Origin: Flavisphingomonas formosensis | GTDB taxonomy: Bacteria; Pseudomonadota; Alphaproteobacteria; Sphingomonadales; Sphingomonadaceae | DNA: 64,000 nucleotides | Assembly (NCBI RefSeq): GCF_009755815.1 | Contig: NZ_WRPK01000007.1 | Location: forward strand, 124,001-188,000 | Direction of reading: 5' to 3' | Shown here: positions 9,038 to 17,909 of the stretch, in pieces | Layout: every line of letters begins with the position of its first letter | Position numbering within the stretch: the stretch's first letter is position 1 | Notes under the pieces: model-generated | The model's database searches: none | The model's input: the letters and a program-made list of their open reading frames with translations, nothing else | Told to the model about the DNA's origin: nothing | Program-made: the position numbers and the translations under genes

Positions 9038-9745
9038 TCACCAGGGAATGGTGCGGCCGAGATAATCCAGATAGTGCAGGCCGGGGTCGCGCCGCCTGGC
9101 GAGGAGGACGTCGATGAGGTTCGGGACGCTCTCCTCGATGGTGAGGCGGGCGTTCGGCCCGCCGAGATCGGTGCGGACCCAGCCGGGAGCCATCAGCACC
9201 ATCGACCGATCGCTTCCGGCGCGCCGTGCCGCGAAGCTGCGCATGAACATGTTCAGCGCGGCCTTGCTGCCACGATAGAGCTCGTCTTCGCCGGTCTCGT
9301 TGTTGGCGATGCTGCCCCGCCCGGAGGACATCACGCCGATCAGGGCGGTGGCGGAAAGAAGAGGCTCCAGCTGCTCGATCACGCGCATCGGGCTCAATGC
9401 ATTGGTCGTCATGATCCGGATGAATTCGTCGGTCGACACGTCTCCGATCGGCTTGCGGCTCTCGTCGGCGACGCCGGCATTCACGAACAGCATGTCGAAC
9501 GTCCGATGCGACAGGCGGTCGCGCAGCGCGGCGATCTGATCGGGCAGGGTGATATCCAGCGTCTCGATCTCGATCCGGCCGCCGGCCTCCTCCGCCAGAT
9601 CGTGCAGCTTCGTTTGCCCGCCTCGCACGGTGCCGACGACCGCCCACTGTTTTTCGACGAACTCGGCCGCCATGGCGAGGCCGAGCCCGCGCGAGGCGCC
9701 GATGAGCAGGATCGTGCCGCCCTCGGGCGGCGGTGGAAGAGGCAT
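9038..9745 (-). CDS. Short-chain dehydrogenase/reductase (SDR)
   Basis: A 235-residue NAD(P)-dependent oxidoreductase of the classical SDR fold. The cofactor motif is LLIGASRGLGLAMA (about residues 12-25), followed by the VNAGV motif. The active site appears as a YRGSKAALNMF segment (Tyr-x3-Lys). The substrate is unknown. ATG 9745 is preceded by AAGGA at the right distance; the much longer reading frame upstream is spurious. It is transcribed divergently from the LysR gene, with repeats in the shared promoter region, so it is a probable target of that regulator. Confidence 0.9.
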   Translation of the reverse strand: MPLPPPPEGGTILLIGASRGLGLAMAAEFVEKQWAVVGTVRGGQTKLHDLAEEAGGRIEIETLDITLPDQIAALRDRLSHRTFDMLFVNAGVADESRKPIGDVSTDEFIRIMTTNALSPMRVIEQLEPLLSATALIGVMSSGRGSIANNETGEDELYRGSKAALNMFMRSFAARRAGSDRSMVLMAPGWVRTDLGGPNARLTIEESVPNLIDVLLARRRDPGLHYLDYLGRTIPW

Positions 9746-9815
9746 GGGACTATCCTTCGCTGAAGAGGTCGCAACGCATGTGCGTGCCCGAACGCCATGG
9801 CGCCAGACGCAGCCC

Positions 9816-9863
9816 ATGCACTCTGTCATTGCATCCGGCGCTATGTCTGCTCCATTGCATCGG
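9816..9863. promoter_or_regulatory. Candidate LysR operator between the SDR and LysR genes
   Basis: The 130-base divergent promoter region contains ATGCA-N9-TGCAT (9816-9834), an interrupted dyad of LysR-box type. It also contains a direct repeat of CATTGCATC at 9827 and 9853, spaced 26 bases. The position between divergent genes fits autoregulation plus control of the SDR. There is no experimental support. Confidence 0.4.
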
Positions 9864-9875
9864 ATAGGCATAGGA

Positions 9876-10790
9876 ATGCAGACGCTCGACCTGAACCTGC
9901 TGACCGCATTGGACGCGCTGCTCACCGAAGGAAGCGTGGTCGGCGCGGCGCGTCGCCTGGATCTCAGCGCGTCTGCCATGAGCCGGACGCTCGCACGGCT
10001 CCGCGCCGCCACCGGTGATCCGTTGCTGGTGCGCGCGGGCCGCGGGCTGGTTCCGACGCCGCGGGCCACCGCGCTGCGCGACGAGGTTCACGCACTCGTT
10101 CGGGACGTACGCCGGGTGCTTGGCCCGCAGACCGACCGGCTCGACCTCGCCTCGCTCGATCGGACTTTCGTCATCCGTGCGAACGACGGGTTCGTCGATC
10201 TGCTTGCGGCATCGCTGGTGACGACAGTCGCCGCGGCCGCACCGCATGTCCGCCTGCGTTTCGCGCCCAAGCCCGACAAGGATGCCGGACCGCTTCGGGA
10301 AGGGCGGATCGATCTGGAAATCGGCGTGCTCGGCGCTTCCGCCCCGGAGGTGCGCACCAGCTTTCTCTTTCGCGACGATTTCGTCGGCGCGGCGCGGACC
10401 GGGCATCCGCTGCTGGACGGGCCGGTGTCGGCCGAACGCTATGCAGCCTGCAAGCACGTCGTGGCGTCGCGCACGCAGCTTTTCACCGGGCCGGTCGATG
10501 CCGCGCTCGAACAATGCGGGATGCGCCGGGATATCGCCGCCGTCGTGGGCAGCTATCGGGGGGCGTTGAGTATAGCCCGTCGATCGGATCTGCTCGCGCT
10601 CGTTCCACGCTCCTGCTTCGCCGGCGGCGATCCGGGCACCGAAGGAGTCGTCCGTTTCGAGCTGCCCGTCCATACGCCGGGGATCGTGATCTCGGCGATG
10701 TGGCATCCCCGCATGGATCGGGACCCGGCGCACCGCTGGCTGCGCGATACCGTCATCGCGCTATGCCGGACGGCGTTGCCGCAGGAATGA
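9876..10790 (+). CDS. LysR family transcriptional regulator
   Basis: A 304-residue regulator. The N-terminal winged helix-turn-helix covers about residues 4-62 (LNLLTALDALLTEGSVVGAARRL through LARLRAATGDPLLVR). A C-terminal periplasmic-binding-like effector domain follows. ATG 9876 matches the family's usual N-terminus (MQTLDLNLL). The ribosome site is poor, which is common for regulators. It is divergent from the SDR at 9038-9745. The effector cannot be predicted. Confidence 0.93.
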   Translation: MQTLDLNLLTALDALLTEGSVVGAARRLDLSASAMSRTLARLRAATGDPLLVRAGRGLVPTPRATALRDEVHALVRDVRRVLGPQTDRLDLASLDRTFVIRANDGFVDLLAASLVTTVAAAAPHVRLRFAPKPDKDAGPLREGRIDLEIGVLGASAPEVRTSFLFRDDFVGAARTGHPLLDGPVSAERYAACKHVVASRTQLFTGPVDAALEQCGMRRDIAAVVGSYRGALSIARRSDLLALVPRSCFAGGDPGTEGVVRFELPVHTPGIVISAMWHPRMDRDPAHRWLRDTVIALCRTALPQE

Positions 10791-10889
10791 GCGCGCCTCG
10801 CGACGCATCTTGCCATCGGGCGGCTGTCCGGCCTATTGCCTGCGCAGGCTGACAGATATGTCAGATTCGCAATGCAAGGAGTTGAGAGG

Positions 10890-10940
10890 ATGACGAGGCT
10901 GAGCATTGTCGCCGCGCGCGGCCGGGAGATTGCGGCATGA
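10890..10940 (+). CDS. Possible 16-codon leader ORF overlapping Coq4 paralogue 2
   Basis: ATG at 10890 follows AAGGAG eight bases upstream, and the frame ends in TGA at 10938-10940. That stop overlaps the ATG of the next gene (ATGA). The peptide (MTRLSIVAARGREIAA) has no recognisable feature. It could couple translation to the Coq4-like gene or be chance. The downstream gene also has its own GGGAG. Confidence 0.3.
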   Translation: MTRLSIVAARGREIAA

Positions 10941-11764
10941 ACGACGTGCCCTACCTGCTTCGCGGCGTGACAAAGCTGACGACCGACAGTTCGGTACTGA
11001 TCAGCTCGTCCAAATATCTCAACAACCCCAAGATGCGCGACTGGATCGCCAACATCACGCTCAAGCGCAACGGGCCGGACGTGCCCGCGCAGGCGGAGAT
11101 GTATCCGGTGGTCGAGATGCTCAAGGAGATCCAGGACCTCGATCATATCGAGGAGCTGTTCACTGCCGAGCGCAAGAAGAATCCCGCGCTGGATGCCTGG
11201 TTCGAGGAGGGCTATCTCTCCAACTACGATGCCGACTATTTCAAGCAGTTCGCGCCGGGTACGCTGGGCCACGTCTTCTATCGCGACGTGATCGAGAAGA
11301 ATTTCGAGATCGTGATCTACGATCTGCCCAAGCCGAAGACGCAGCTCGAATATTTCAACTACCGCTCGGGCCAGAACCACGATCTGGAGCATATCCTGAC
11401 CGGGGGCGACTTCAACTATATGGGCGAGCTGGTGCCGGCCTGGTGCCGCATCACCAGCCATTTCAAGCATCTGAGCCCCGAGCTCGCGGGCGAGCTTTCG
11501 GTCATGTCGCTGTGCGTGACCTTGCGCTACACCGTCCGGACCTTGCTCCATTATCCGACCGTCTGGCCGACCTGCCAGAATGCGATCGAGCGCGGCATGC
11601 GTGTCGGCCATGCCTCCGGCCCGATCTTCATGTTCAAATATGAGCCGGTCTTCCATCTGCCGCTGGCCGAAGCGCGCGAGGCGCTCGGCATCCACGGCGC
11701 GGAGGATGTGGACACGACGGGGCCGTCGATGGTCTGGGCCGAAAAGGCGCCCGTGACCGCCTGA
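10937..11764 (+). CDS. Coq4-like protein, paralogue 2
   Basis: A 275-residue Coq4-family protein with the motif HDLEH at 148-152 and the matching Glu at 164 (HDxxH-x11-E). It shares SSVLISSSKYLNNP near the N-terminus with the paralogue at 8117-9013, but is otherwise clearly diverged. GGGAG seven bases before the ATG supports the start. It precedes a GMC oxidoreductase by 21 bases and is probably cotranscribed with it. This suggests a ring or alcohol oxidation role rather than plain ubiquinone synthesis, which is inference from context only. Confidence 0.85.
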   Translation: MNDVPYLLRGVTKLTTDSSVLISSSKYLNNPKMRDWIANITLKRNGPDVPAQAEMYPVVEMLKEIQDLDHIEELFTAERKKNPALDAWFEEGYLSNYDADYFKQFAPGTLGHVFYRDVIEKNFEIVIYDLPKPKTQLEYFNYRSGQNHDLEHILTGGDFNYMGELVPAWCRITSHFKHLSPELAGELSVMSLCVTLRYTVRTLLHYPTVWPTCQNAIERGMRVGHASGPIFMFKYEPVFHLPLAEAREALGIHGAEDVDTTGPSMVWAEKAPVTA

Positions 11765-11785
11765 ACTCCGGCAGAGCGATAGCCA

Positions 11786-13396
11786 ATGAACGATATCAGC
11801 GTCGATTACATCATCGTCGGCGCGGGATCGGCCGGGAGCGTATTGGCCAACCGGCTGACCGCGAACGGCCGGCACCGCGTGCTCCTCCTCGAAGCGGGTG
11901 GGCGCAACACCAGCCTGCTCGTCTCGATGCCGGCCGGCGTCGGCGTGCTCTCGGCCAGCCGCAACGCATCCAATTGGGGCTTCGAATCCGAAGCGGTGCC
12001 CGGTTTCGGCGGCAGGCCGATCTTCCTGGCGCGCGGCAAGGGGCTCGGCGGATCATCGTCCATCAACGGCATGCTCTATGTGCGCGGCAATGCGCGCGAT
12101 TTCGATCAGTGGCGTCAGACGGGGCTTGCGGGCTGGGGCTATGCCGACGTGCTGCCCTATTTCCGCAAGTCCGAGGATTGCGCCGCCGGGGCCGACGACT
12201 GGCACGGCACGGGCGGCGAATTGCATGTCGCCTTCGGGACGTCGCGCGATCCGGTCTATCAGGCTTTCATCGATGCCGCGATCCAGGCCGGACAGCCCTT
12301 CAATCCCGATTTCAATGGCGCCGAGCAGGAAGGTTTCGGCCGCTATCAGCTCAACATCAAGGACGGCCGACGCTCGGGTGCGCTCAGCGCTTTCCTCAAG
12401 CCGGCGATGGCCCGATCCAATCTCAGCGTGGAGACCGGCGCGCATGTGACCGCGATCGGCGTCGAGAACGGGCGCGCCGTGTCGGTGAGCTTCGCAAGCG
12501 AGCCGGGCGCGCCGGTACGCACCGTGCGCGCGGGGCGTGAGGTGATCCTGTGTGCGGGTGCGCTGCAATCGCCGCATATCCTGCAGCTTTCAGGGATCGG
12601 CGATCCGGAGCGGCTGAAGGCGGCCGGTATCGCGCCGGTCCATGCGCTGTCCGGCGTCGGTCTCAACATGCAGGATCATGTCGACGTCGCGATCACCTGG
12701 TCGAGCACGCGGCCGTCGCTCTATTCGAAGACCAAGGGCTGGCGAAAGCCGCTGATCGGCCTGCGCTACCTGCTGACCAGGGGCGGGCTCGGCGCCGAGA
12801 ATTCGTTGGAAGCCGGCGGCTTCGCGCGCAGCCGCGAAGGGCTGGACCGGCCCGACATCCAGATCCAGTTCGTGCCCGGCATCATGATCAATCATGGTCA
12901 GAAGGGCATGCTGCCTATCGACGGTTTCTCGATCGATGTGGTGCCGCTGCATCCCGAAAGCCGAGGCGAGGTGGATGTCTCATCGGCCGATCCGTTCGCG
13001 CCACCGGTCGTACGGCCCAACCATCTCGCGACGCCGAACGACGTTCGCGTGCTGCGCGAGGCGGTCCACCTCGCCCGTCGGATCGGCGAACAGCCCGCGC
13101 TTGCGGCGTTTCGCGTCGCCGAGCTGGAGCCGGGCCGCGCCGTTCGCAGCGACGACGAGATCGACGCCTGGGCTCGCGAGAATGCCTCGACCATCTTCCA
13201 CCCCGTCGGGACCTGCAAGATGGGGGCGGATGGCGATCCGCTGGCGGTGGTCGATGCCGCACTGAGGATCCGCGGGCTGGCGGGGCTGCGGGTCGTCGAC
13301 GCCTCGGTGATGCCGACCATCGTCAGCGGCAACACCAACGCCGCCACCTTCATGATCGCCGAGAAAGCGGCCGACATGATCCTGGCCGACGCCTAG
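11786..13396 (+). CDS. GMC family FAD-dependent oxidoreductase
   Basis: A 536-residue flavoenzyme of the glucose-methanol-choline family (choline/alcohol dehydrogenase type). The FAD-binding motif IIVGAGSAGSVLANRL starts at about residue 9. GMC signature 1 appears around GLGGSSSINGMLYVRG. The C-terminal catalytic pair is His472 (FHPVGTCKMG) and Asn516/518 (SGNTNAA). Such enzymes oxidise alcohols; the substrate is not predictable. It lies 21 bases after the Coq4-like gene and is closed by a long hairpin that begins at its stop codon. Confidence 0.95.
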   Translation: MNDISVDYIIVGAGSAGSVLANRLTANGRHRVLLLEAGGRNTSLLVSMPAGVGVLSASRNASNWGFESEAVPGFGGRPIFLARGKGLGGSSSINGMLYVRGNARDFDQWRQTGLAGWGYADVLPYFRKSEDCAAGADDWHGTGGELHVAFGTSRDPVYQAFIDAAIQAGQPFNPDFNGAEQEGFGRYQLNIKDGRRSGALSAFLKPAMARSNLSVETGAHVTAIGVENGRAVSVSFASEPGAPVRTVRAGREVILCAGALQSPHILQLSGIGDPERLKAAGIAPVHALSGVGLNMQDHVDVAITWSSTRPSLYSKTKGWRKPLIGLRYLLTRGGLGAENSLEAGGFARSREGLDRPDIQIQFVPGIMINHGQKGMLPIDGFSIDVVPLHPESRGEVDVSSADPFAPPVVRPNHLATPNDVRVLREAVHLARRIGEQPALAAFRVAELEPGRAVRSDDEIDAWARENASTIFHPVGTCKMGADGDPLAVVDAALRIRGLAGLRVVDASVMPTIVSGNTNAATFMIAEKAADMILADA

Positions 13397-13434
13397 AGCA
13401 AGCTGGTCGATAGGGAATCGCCCAGCTTGCTCTA
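13394..13434 (+). terminator. Strong hairpin at the end of the GMC gene
   Basis: TAGAGCAAGCTGG at 13394-13406 pairs perfectly with CCAGCTTGCTCTA at 13422-13434. CGAT/ATCG inside the loop can extend the stem past a mismatch. The first arm contains the TAG stop codon. There is no clear T-run, so it may act as an mRNA-stabilising or bidirectional structure rather than a classic intrinsic terminator. Confidence 0.6.
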
Positions 13435-13617
13435 TGCTGCGCGGACAAATTCCGACTTGAACGAGCGTACGCTGAAATCGGTTGCCGGGAGGAGGCAAAG
13501 GCAGAAACGGGCGCGCCGCGCGCCGGGCTGGTTCTTCGGCAGATGTGGTTCGATCGCCCCCTGCGGCGCATGTGAATCGGGAAAGCAGTCCCGCCTCAGC
13601 GGACGATCGAGCGAGCA

Positions 13618-14010
13618 TCAAAAATACGGTTCGTCCGTCAGCCGTTGCGACACCCACCAGATATTCCCGGCTGGATCTCGGACGCCGCCCTGCCTGTCGC
13701 CGTAGGGCATGTCGCCAACGTCCATGATCTTCTCGGCACCGGCCTGCTCGGCCTTCGCCATGGCGGCGTCGGCATCTGCGACATACAGGTAATATGCTGC
13801 GCGGGTCGCGGGAAACTGCTCGGACGCCTCGCTGATCATGATCGTCGTCGCGGAGAACTTAAGCTGGCAGTTGGCTATGCGGCCGTTCGGAGCCGTGCTC
13901 CGGCCGATCTCGCGTGCGCCGAACGCCGCCTCGAGAAAACGCACATACTCTTCGGTACCATCAGCAAAGATGTACGGCGTCACCACGCCAAACCCTTCAG
14001 GCACATGCAT
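13618..14010 (-). CDS. VOC family protein, PhnB/glyoxalase-like
   Basis: A 130-residue protein with the vicinal-oxygen-chelate fold. It reads VTPYIFADGTEEYVRFLEAAF at the N-terminus and ends with the family's DPAGNIWWVSQR signature. Members include PhnB-like proteins, glyoxalases and antibiotic-binding proteins; the function here is unknown. It is isolated between a GMC gene on the other strand and divergent glutaminase. Confidence 0.88.
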   Translation of the reverse strand: MHVPEGFGVVTPYIFADGTEEYVRFLEAAFGAREIGRSTAPNGRIANCQLKFSATTIMISEASEQFPATRAAYYLYVADADAAMAKAEQAGAEKIMDVGDMPYGDRQGGVRDPAGNIWWVSQRLTDEPYF

Positions 14011-14092
14011 CGATCGTCTCCAACCAGCGACGACACTCTGGCGGCACCAGTGCCGCCGTCAATCATCTGATCGAGTTCAGGCCTTAGCGTCT

Positions 14093-14112
14093 TCGTTCCC
14101 GTTCAGGAACGA
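14093..14112. promoter_or_regulatory. Palindrome upstream of glutaminase
   Basis: TCGTTCC at 14093-14099 and GGAACGA at 14106-14112 form a 7-base dyad with a 6-base spacer, about 43 bases before the glsA start. It lies in the divergent promoter region shared with the VOC gene. It could be an operator; no regulator gene is adjacent. Confidence 0.3.
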
Positions 14113-14154
14113 GAAGCGATTGCGCCCATCGATGGCCCTCTCTACCCATCCGCC

Positions 14155-15090
14155 ATGACCGATATCGGGGGCATCATCAGCGAAATCGCGGCGGAGATGG
14201 CCACCGTCGAAGATCGGGGAACCGTCGCCAGCTATATCCCGCCGCTCGCGGCCATCGATCCGGGGCATTTCGGCATCGCGGTTATCGAGGCGGACGGCGC
14301 CTGCCATGTCGCTGGCGATGCGGACATGGCCTTCTCCATCCAGAGCGTATCCAAGGTCTTCGCGCTCACCCTCGCGCTCGGCAAGGCGGGCGACGCGCTG
14401 TGGAAGCGGGTGGGGCGGGAGCCCTCGGGAAGCGCGTTCAATTCCATCGTCCAGCTCGAGACCGAAAGCGGCGTTCCGCGCAATCCCTTCATCAATGCCG
14501 GCGCGATCGTGGTCGCGGACATGATCCTGTCCGGCCATGCCCCGCGCGAGGCGATCGGCGAAATATTGCGCTTCGTGCGTGCCGTGGCCGAGGATGACAC
14601 GATCGGCATCGACGAGGCGGTGGCGCGCGGCGAGCAGGCGACCGGTTTCCGCAACATCGCGCTCGCCAACTACATGCGCGCCTTCGGCAATCTTCACCAC
14701 CCGGTCGATCATGCGCTGGGCGTCTATTTCCACCAGTGCGCGATCGCGATGAGCTGCCGCCAGCTCGCCCAGGCCGGCCGCTATCTGATGATGCAGGGAC
14801 GCGTGCCGGGCGGCGGCCGGATCGTCTCCGCGGCCCGCGCCCGGCGCATCAACGCGCTGATGATGATGTGCGGCCATTACGACGGATCGGGCGAATTCGC
14901 CTTCCGTGTCGGGCTGCCCGGCAAATCGGGCGTCGGCGGCGGCATCCTGGCGATCGCGCCCGGCCGCGCCTCCATCGCGGTATGGTCTCCCGGCCTCAAC
15001 GAGCGCGGCAATTCGAAGATCGGGGCCGTGGCGCTGGAACGGCTGGTGCATCGAACCGGCTGGTCGGTATTCGATCCGGCGGCGGATTAG
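14155..15090 (+). CDS. glsA: Glutaminase A
   Basis: A 311-residue serine-dependent beta-lactamase-fold glutaminase that hydrolyses glutamine to glutamate and ammonia in the cytoplasm. The catalytic Ser64-x-x-Lys67 is in [10 protein letters not shown]. The NPFINAGAI stretch and the C-terminal GKSGVGGGI motif are typical of the family. Length is normal for the single-domain form. It is convergent with the aldehyde dehydrogenase at 15139, with under 50 bases between them. Confidence 0.96.
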   Translation: MTDIGGIISEIAAEMATVEDRGTVASYIPPLAAIDPGHFGIAVIEADGACHVAGDADMAFSIQSVSKVFALTLALGKAGDALWKRVGREPSGSAFNSIVQLETESGVPRNPFINAGAIVVADMILSGHAPREAIGEILRFVRAVAEDDTIGIDEAVARGEQATGFRNIALANYMRAFGNLHHPVDHALGVYFHQCAIAMSCRQLAQAGRYLMMQGRVPGGGRIVSAARARRINALMMMCGHYDGSGEFAFRVGLPGKSGVGGGILAIAPGRASIAVWSPGLNERGNSKIGAVALERLVHRTGWSVFDPAAD

Positions 15091-15138
15091 CGGATTAGCA
15101 GAAGCGAGCGGAGGCGGTGCGGGCGGGATATGGTCCCG

Positions 15139-16710
15139 TCACCAGGCCGCGATCGTATGGCTTTGCTCGCGCAGGAATTGCGGCACATACCAGCTTCCGA
15201 GACCGCCCTTGCCGCTGGTTCCCGATCCTTTCCAGCCGCAGAAGGTCTGGATTCCGGGCCAGGCGCCCGTCGTCGCTCCGCTGGGCCGGTTGGCGTAGAG
15301 CACGCCGGCCTCGATCGTGGTGAGGAAGCGATCGAGCTCGGTCTCCTCGCGCGTGTAGATACCGGCGGCCAGGCCGTAATCATCGCGATTGGCATCCGCG
15401 ATCGCCGTGTCCAGCGCGTCGAACGGCAGCACGCTCAGAAAGGGCAGGAACAGCTCTTCCCGGTTCAGCCGGTGATCGTTGTCGAGGCCCGCGACGATCG
15501 TCGGCGCCACATAGGGACCGCGATCGAAGAGATCGCCCGAAAGGTGCCTGCCGCCGTGCAGCACGCGCCCGTCGCGCTGCGCCTCCTCCACCGCGCCGTG
15601 GAAGCGCGCAAGCGACGCCGCATTGACGATCGGCCCCATGAAGATGCCGGCGTGACGCGGATCGCCGACCGCAAGCCGGGCAGTGATCGCGATCAGCCGC
15701 TCGACATAGGCATCCACCACGGCGCGCGCGACATAGACCTTGGATCCCGCGCTGCATTTCTGCCCCTGCAGTCCGAAGGCGGAGCGCGCCATGCCCTGCG
15801 CGGCGACGTCGAGATCGGCGGAAGCGGTCACAAAGGTCGGGTTCTTGCCGCCCATTTCGGCGAGCACCGGGCGGTTGCCGCGCGACGATGCCGCATGGCG
15901 CAGGATCGCCATGCCCACCGCATTGGATCCGGTGAAGGCGAAGCCGTCGACGCCCGGGCAGCGGACCAGCGCCTCGCCGGTCTCGCGGCCGCCATAGATC
16001 AGGTTCACCACGCCGTCCGGCATGCCGCCCTCGATCAGCGCCTCGACGATCAGCCGGCCGGTAAGGGCGCTCGCCTCGCCCGGCTTGAACACCACCGTAT
16101 TGCCGGCCGCCAGCGCCGCGCTCATCATGCCCAGGGAGAGCGCGACCGGAAAGTTGAACGGCGCGATCACCCCGAATACGCCATAGGGACGAAGCACCAC
16201 GCGGGAGCTCTCCCCCGGCACGGCGGCGGGGCGCGGGGCGGCGAAACCGTCGTTCCGCTCCATCTCCGCGCAATAATAGCCGATGAGGTCGATCGCCTCC
16301 TCGATCTCGCCCACCGCCTCGATGCGCGACTTGCCGACCTCGATCAGGCAGGCGGCGGAGACCTCATATTTGCGCCGGGCGAGCGCCGCGGCCCCGGCGC
16401 GCAGGATCGCGATCCGTTTTTCCCAACCCAGGGCGCGCCAGCTCGAACAGGCTCCGCGCGCCGCCGCTACCGCCTCTTCGACCAGCGCGGGTGACGAGAT
16501 CGGAAATTCGCCGAGGATCAAGCTGCGGTCGATCGGGCTCGCCAGCACGGCGATCCTGCCTTCGTCGCGATCGCGTCCGGCGACGAACGCGCCATGGCGG
16601 CGTCCGAGCAGCCGCGTTTCCACCTCGGGGATCAGTGCGTCGAGATGCGCGTGCACCCCGGAAAAATCCTCGGCGATATTGCTGTAGGTGACGCGGGGCA
16701 GGGCAGTCAT
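15139..16710 (-). CDS. Aldehyde dehydrogenase, P5C-dehydrogenase-like
   Basis: A 523-residue NAD(P)-dependent aldehyde dehydrogenase. The catalytic Cys319 (GLQGQKCSAGS), general base Glu285 (AEMGGKN) and the IAPFNFPVALSLG cofactor region are intact. The overall pattern is closest to delta-1-pyrroline-5-carboxylate dehydrogenases (RocA/PutA type) among those I recognise. The ATG overlaps the stop of the peptidase gene by ATGA. As last gene of the operon it may oxidise the semialdehyde released by the aminotransferase or by the flavin amine dehydrogenase. Confidence 0.92.
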   Translation of the reverse strand: MTALPRVTYSNIAEDFSGVHAHLDALIPEVETRLLGRRHGAFVAGRDRDEGRIAVLASPIDRSLILGEFPISSPALVEEAVAAARGACSSWRALGWEKRIAILRAGAAALARRKYEVSAACLIEVGKSRIEAVGEIEEAIDLIGYYCAEMERNDGFAAPRPAAVPGESSRVVLRPYGVFGVIAPFNFPVALSLGMMSAALAAGNTVVFKPGEASALTGRLIVEALIEGGMPDGVVNLIYGGRETGEALVRCPGVDGFAFTGSNAVGMAILRHAASSRGNRPVLAEMGGKNPTFVTASADLDVAAQGMARSAFGLQGQKCSAGSKVYVARAVVDAYVERLIAITARLAVGDPRHAGIFMGPIVNAASLARFHGAVEEAQRDGRVLHGGRHLSGDLFDRGPYVAPTIVAGLDNDHRLNREELFLPFLSVLPFDALDTAIADANRDDYGLAAGIYTREETELDRFLTTIEAGVLYANRPSGATTGAWPGIQTFCGWKGSGTSGKGGLGSWYVPQFLREQSHTIAAW

Positions 16711-17909
16711 CTCGCCGGTCCTTCCAGTCGTCCATAGCGCTTCATGATCGCGCGCAGCTCGTCGTGCGGCAGCGCGAAGAGGCGATAGCCGTCCGCGCCC
16801 GTCATCGTCCGCGCTGCCGTCAGCGCGTTGACGATCGCTTCCTCGGTGGCCTCCACCGTCGCTTCGAACAGCCCGTCGATCGCGGCGCTGGGCACCGGTG
16901 CGATCGGCGTCGGGGCGGCCTGGTCGGGATGGTTCGGCTCGGCGGCCGCCGTCGAGAATGCGGCGATGAGATCGCCGGAGCCGTTGCCGGAATAGGATCC
17001 GAGCCGAGCCAGCCCCATCGCGGCCCGCTTCGCGACGCGGCCGAGCTGCACCGGCATCAGCGGGGCATCCGTACCGACGATGATGATGATCGATCCCCGG
17101 TCGCCCGGCATGTGCCCGGCGCGCGCCTCGCCGGAACATCGGGGCTGCTTGTCCGCAGGCGCCAGCCGGGGATCGTAGCACGGAATCCAGCGCTGCCCGA
17201 TCTCGCGGCCCACCGGCACGCCCGCGATGCGCAGCACCGCGCGGTCGCCCGTGTTGCACTGGACGAGCACGCCGACCGTATAGTTCTTGTCCGCGATCTT
17301 CACCCGGCGCGAGGCGGTGCCGATGCCACCCTTGAAGCCGAAGCACTGCATGCCGGTGCCTCCGCCGACCGCCCCCTCCGCCACTGGCCCGCCCTTTGCC
17401 GCCTCGAGCGCGGCGATCGCCGTTTCGGACGTAATGTGGAAGCCTTCGATGTCGTTCAGCCAGCCGTCCCAGGTCTCCGCCACCACGGGAAAGCCGGCGT
17501 GGCCGAAGCGCCGCTGCGACCATTGCTGGATCCCAGCATAAACCTGCCCGATGGCGTTGGTGTTGCTGATCCCGATCGGTCCATAGATCACGCCGAAATC
17601 CTGCATGTAGGCGATGCCTGTCATCTCGCCATTGCCGTTGAGATCGAAATGGCCGCCGTAGACCGGCCGGCCGTCGGCGCGGCCGCGCGGGAAGATCGCC
17701 GTGACGCCGCTGCGCACCGGCCCCTTGCCGACGACGAGCGGGCCTTCGCCCGAGACGAGCGTGACCTGCCCGACCTCGACGCCCGGCACGTCCGTGATCG
17801 CGTTGAGCTTGCCGGGCGTACCCTCGAAGGGAATGCCGAGATCGCGCGCGCGTTCGGCATGAGCCGGCATGGCGAGCGCGAGGAGCAGCGCGAACGATCC
17901 TCCCCTCAT
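16707..17909 (-). CDS. P1 family (DmpA/BapA-like) aminopeptidase, exported
   Basis: A 400-residue self-processing Ntn-type peptidase. A short signal peptide ends near AHA at 16-18. The autocleavage pair Gly272-Ser273 lies in GDRGSIIIIVGTDAPL, the site where DmpA and BapA split into two chains and free the Ser nucleophile. DmpA releases N-terminal D- or L-residues, and BapA, known from sphingomonads, releases beta-amino acids. Its start and stop overlap its neighbours by 4 bases on both sides. Location is predicted periplasmic, supplying amino compounds to the rest of the operon. Confidence 0.92.
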   Translation of the reverse strand: MRGGSFALLLALAMPAHAERARDLGIPFEGTPGKLNAITDVPGVEVGQVTLVSGEGPLVVGKGPVRSGVTAIFPRGRADGRPVYGGHFDLNGNGEMTGIAYMQDFGVIYGPIGISNTNAIGQVYAGIQQWSQRRFGHAGFPVVAETWDGWLNDIEGFHITSETAIAALEAAKGGPVAEGAVGGGTGMQCFGFKGGIGTASRRVKIADKNYTVGVLVQCNTGDRAVLRIAGVPVGREIGQRWIPCYDPRLAPADKQPRCSGEARAGHMPGDRGSIIIIVGTDAPLMPVQLGRVAKRAAMGLARLGSYSGNGSGDLIAAFSTAAAEPNHPDQAAPTPIAPVPSAAIDGLFEATVEATEEAIVNALTAARTMTGADGYRLFALPHDELRAIMKRYGRLEGPAR

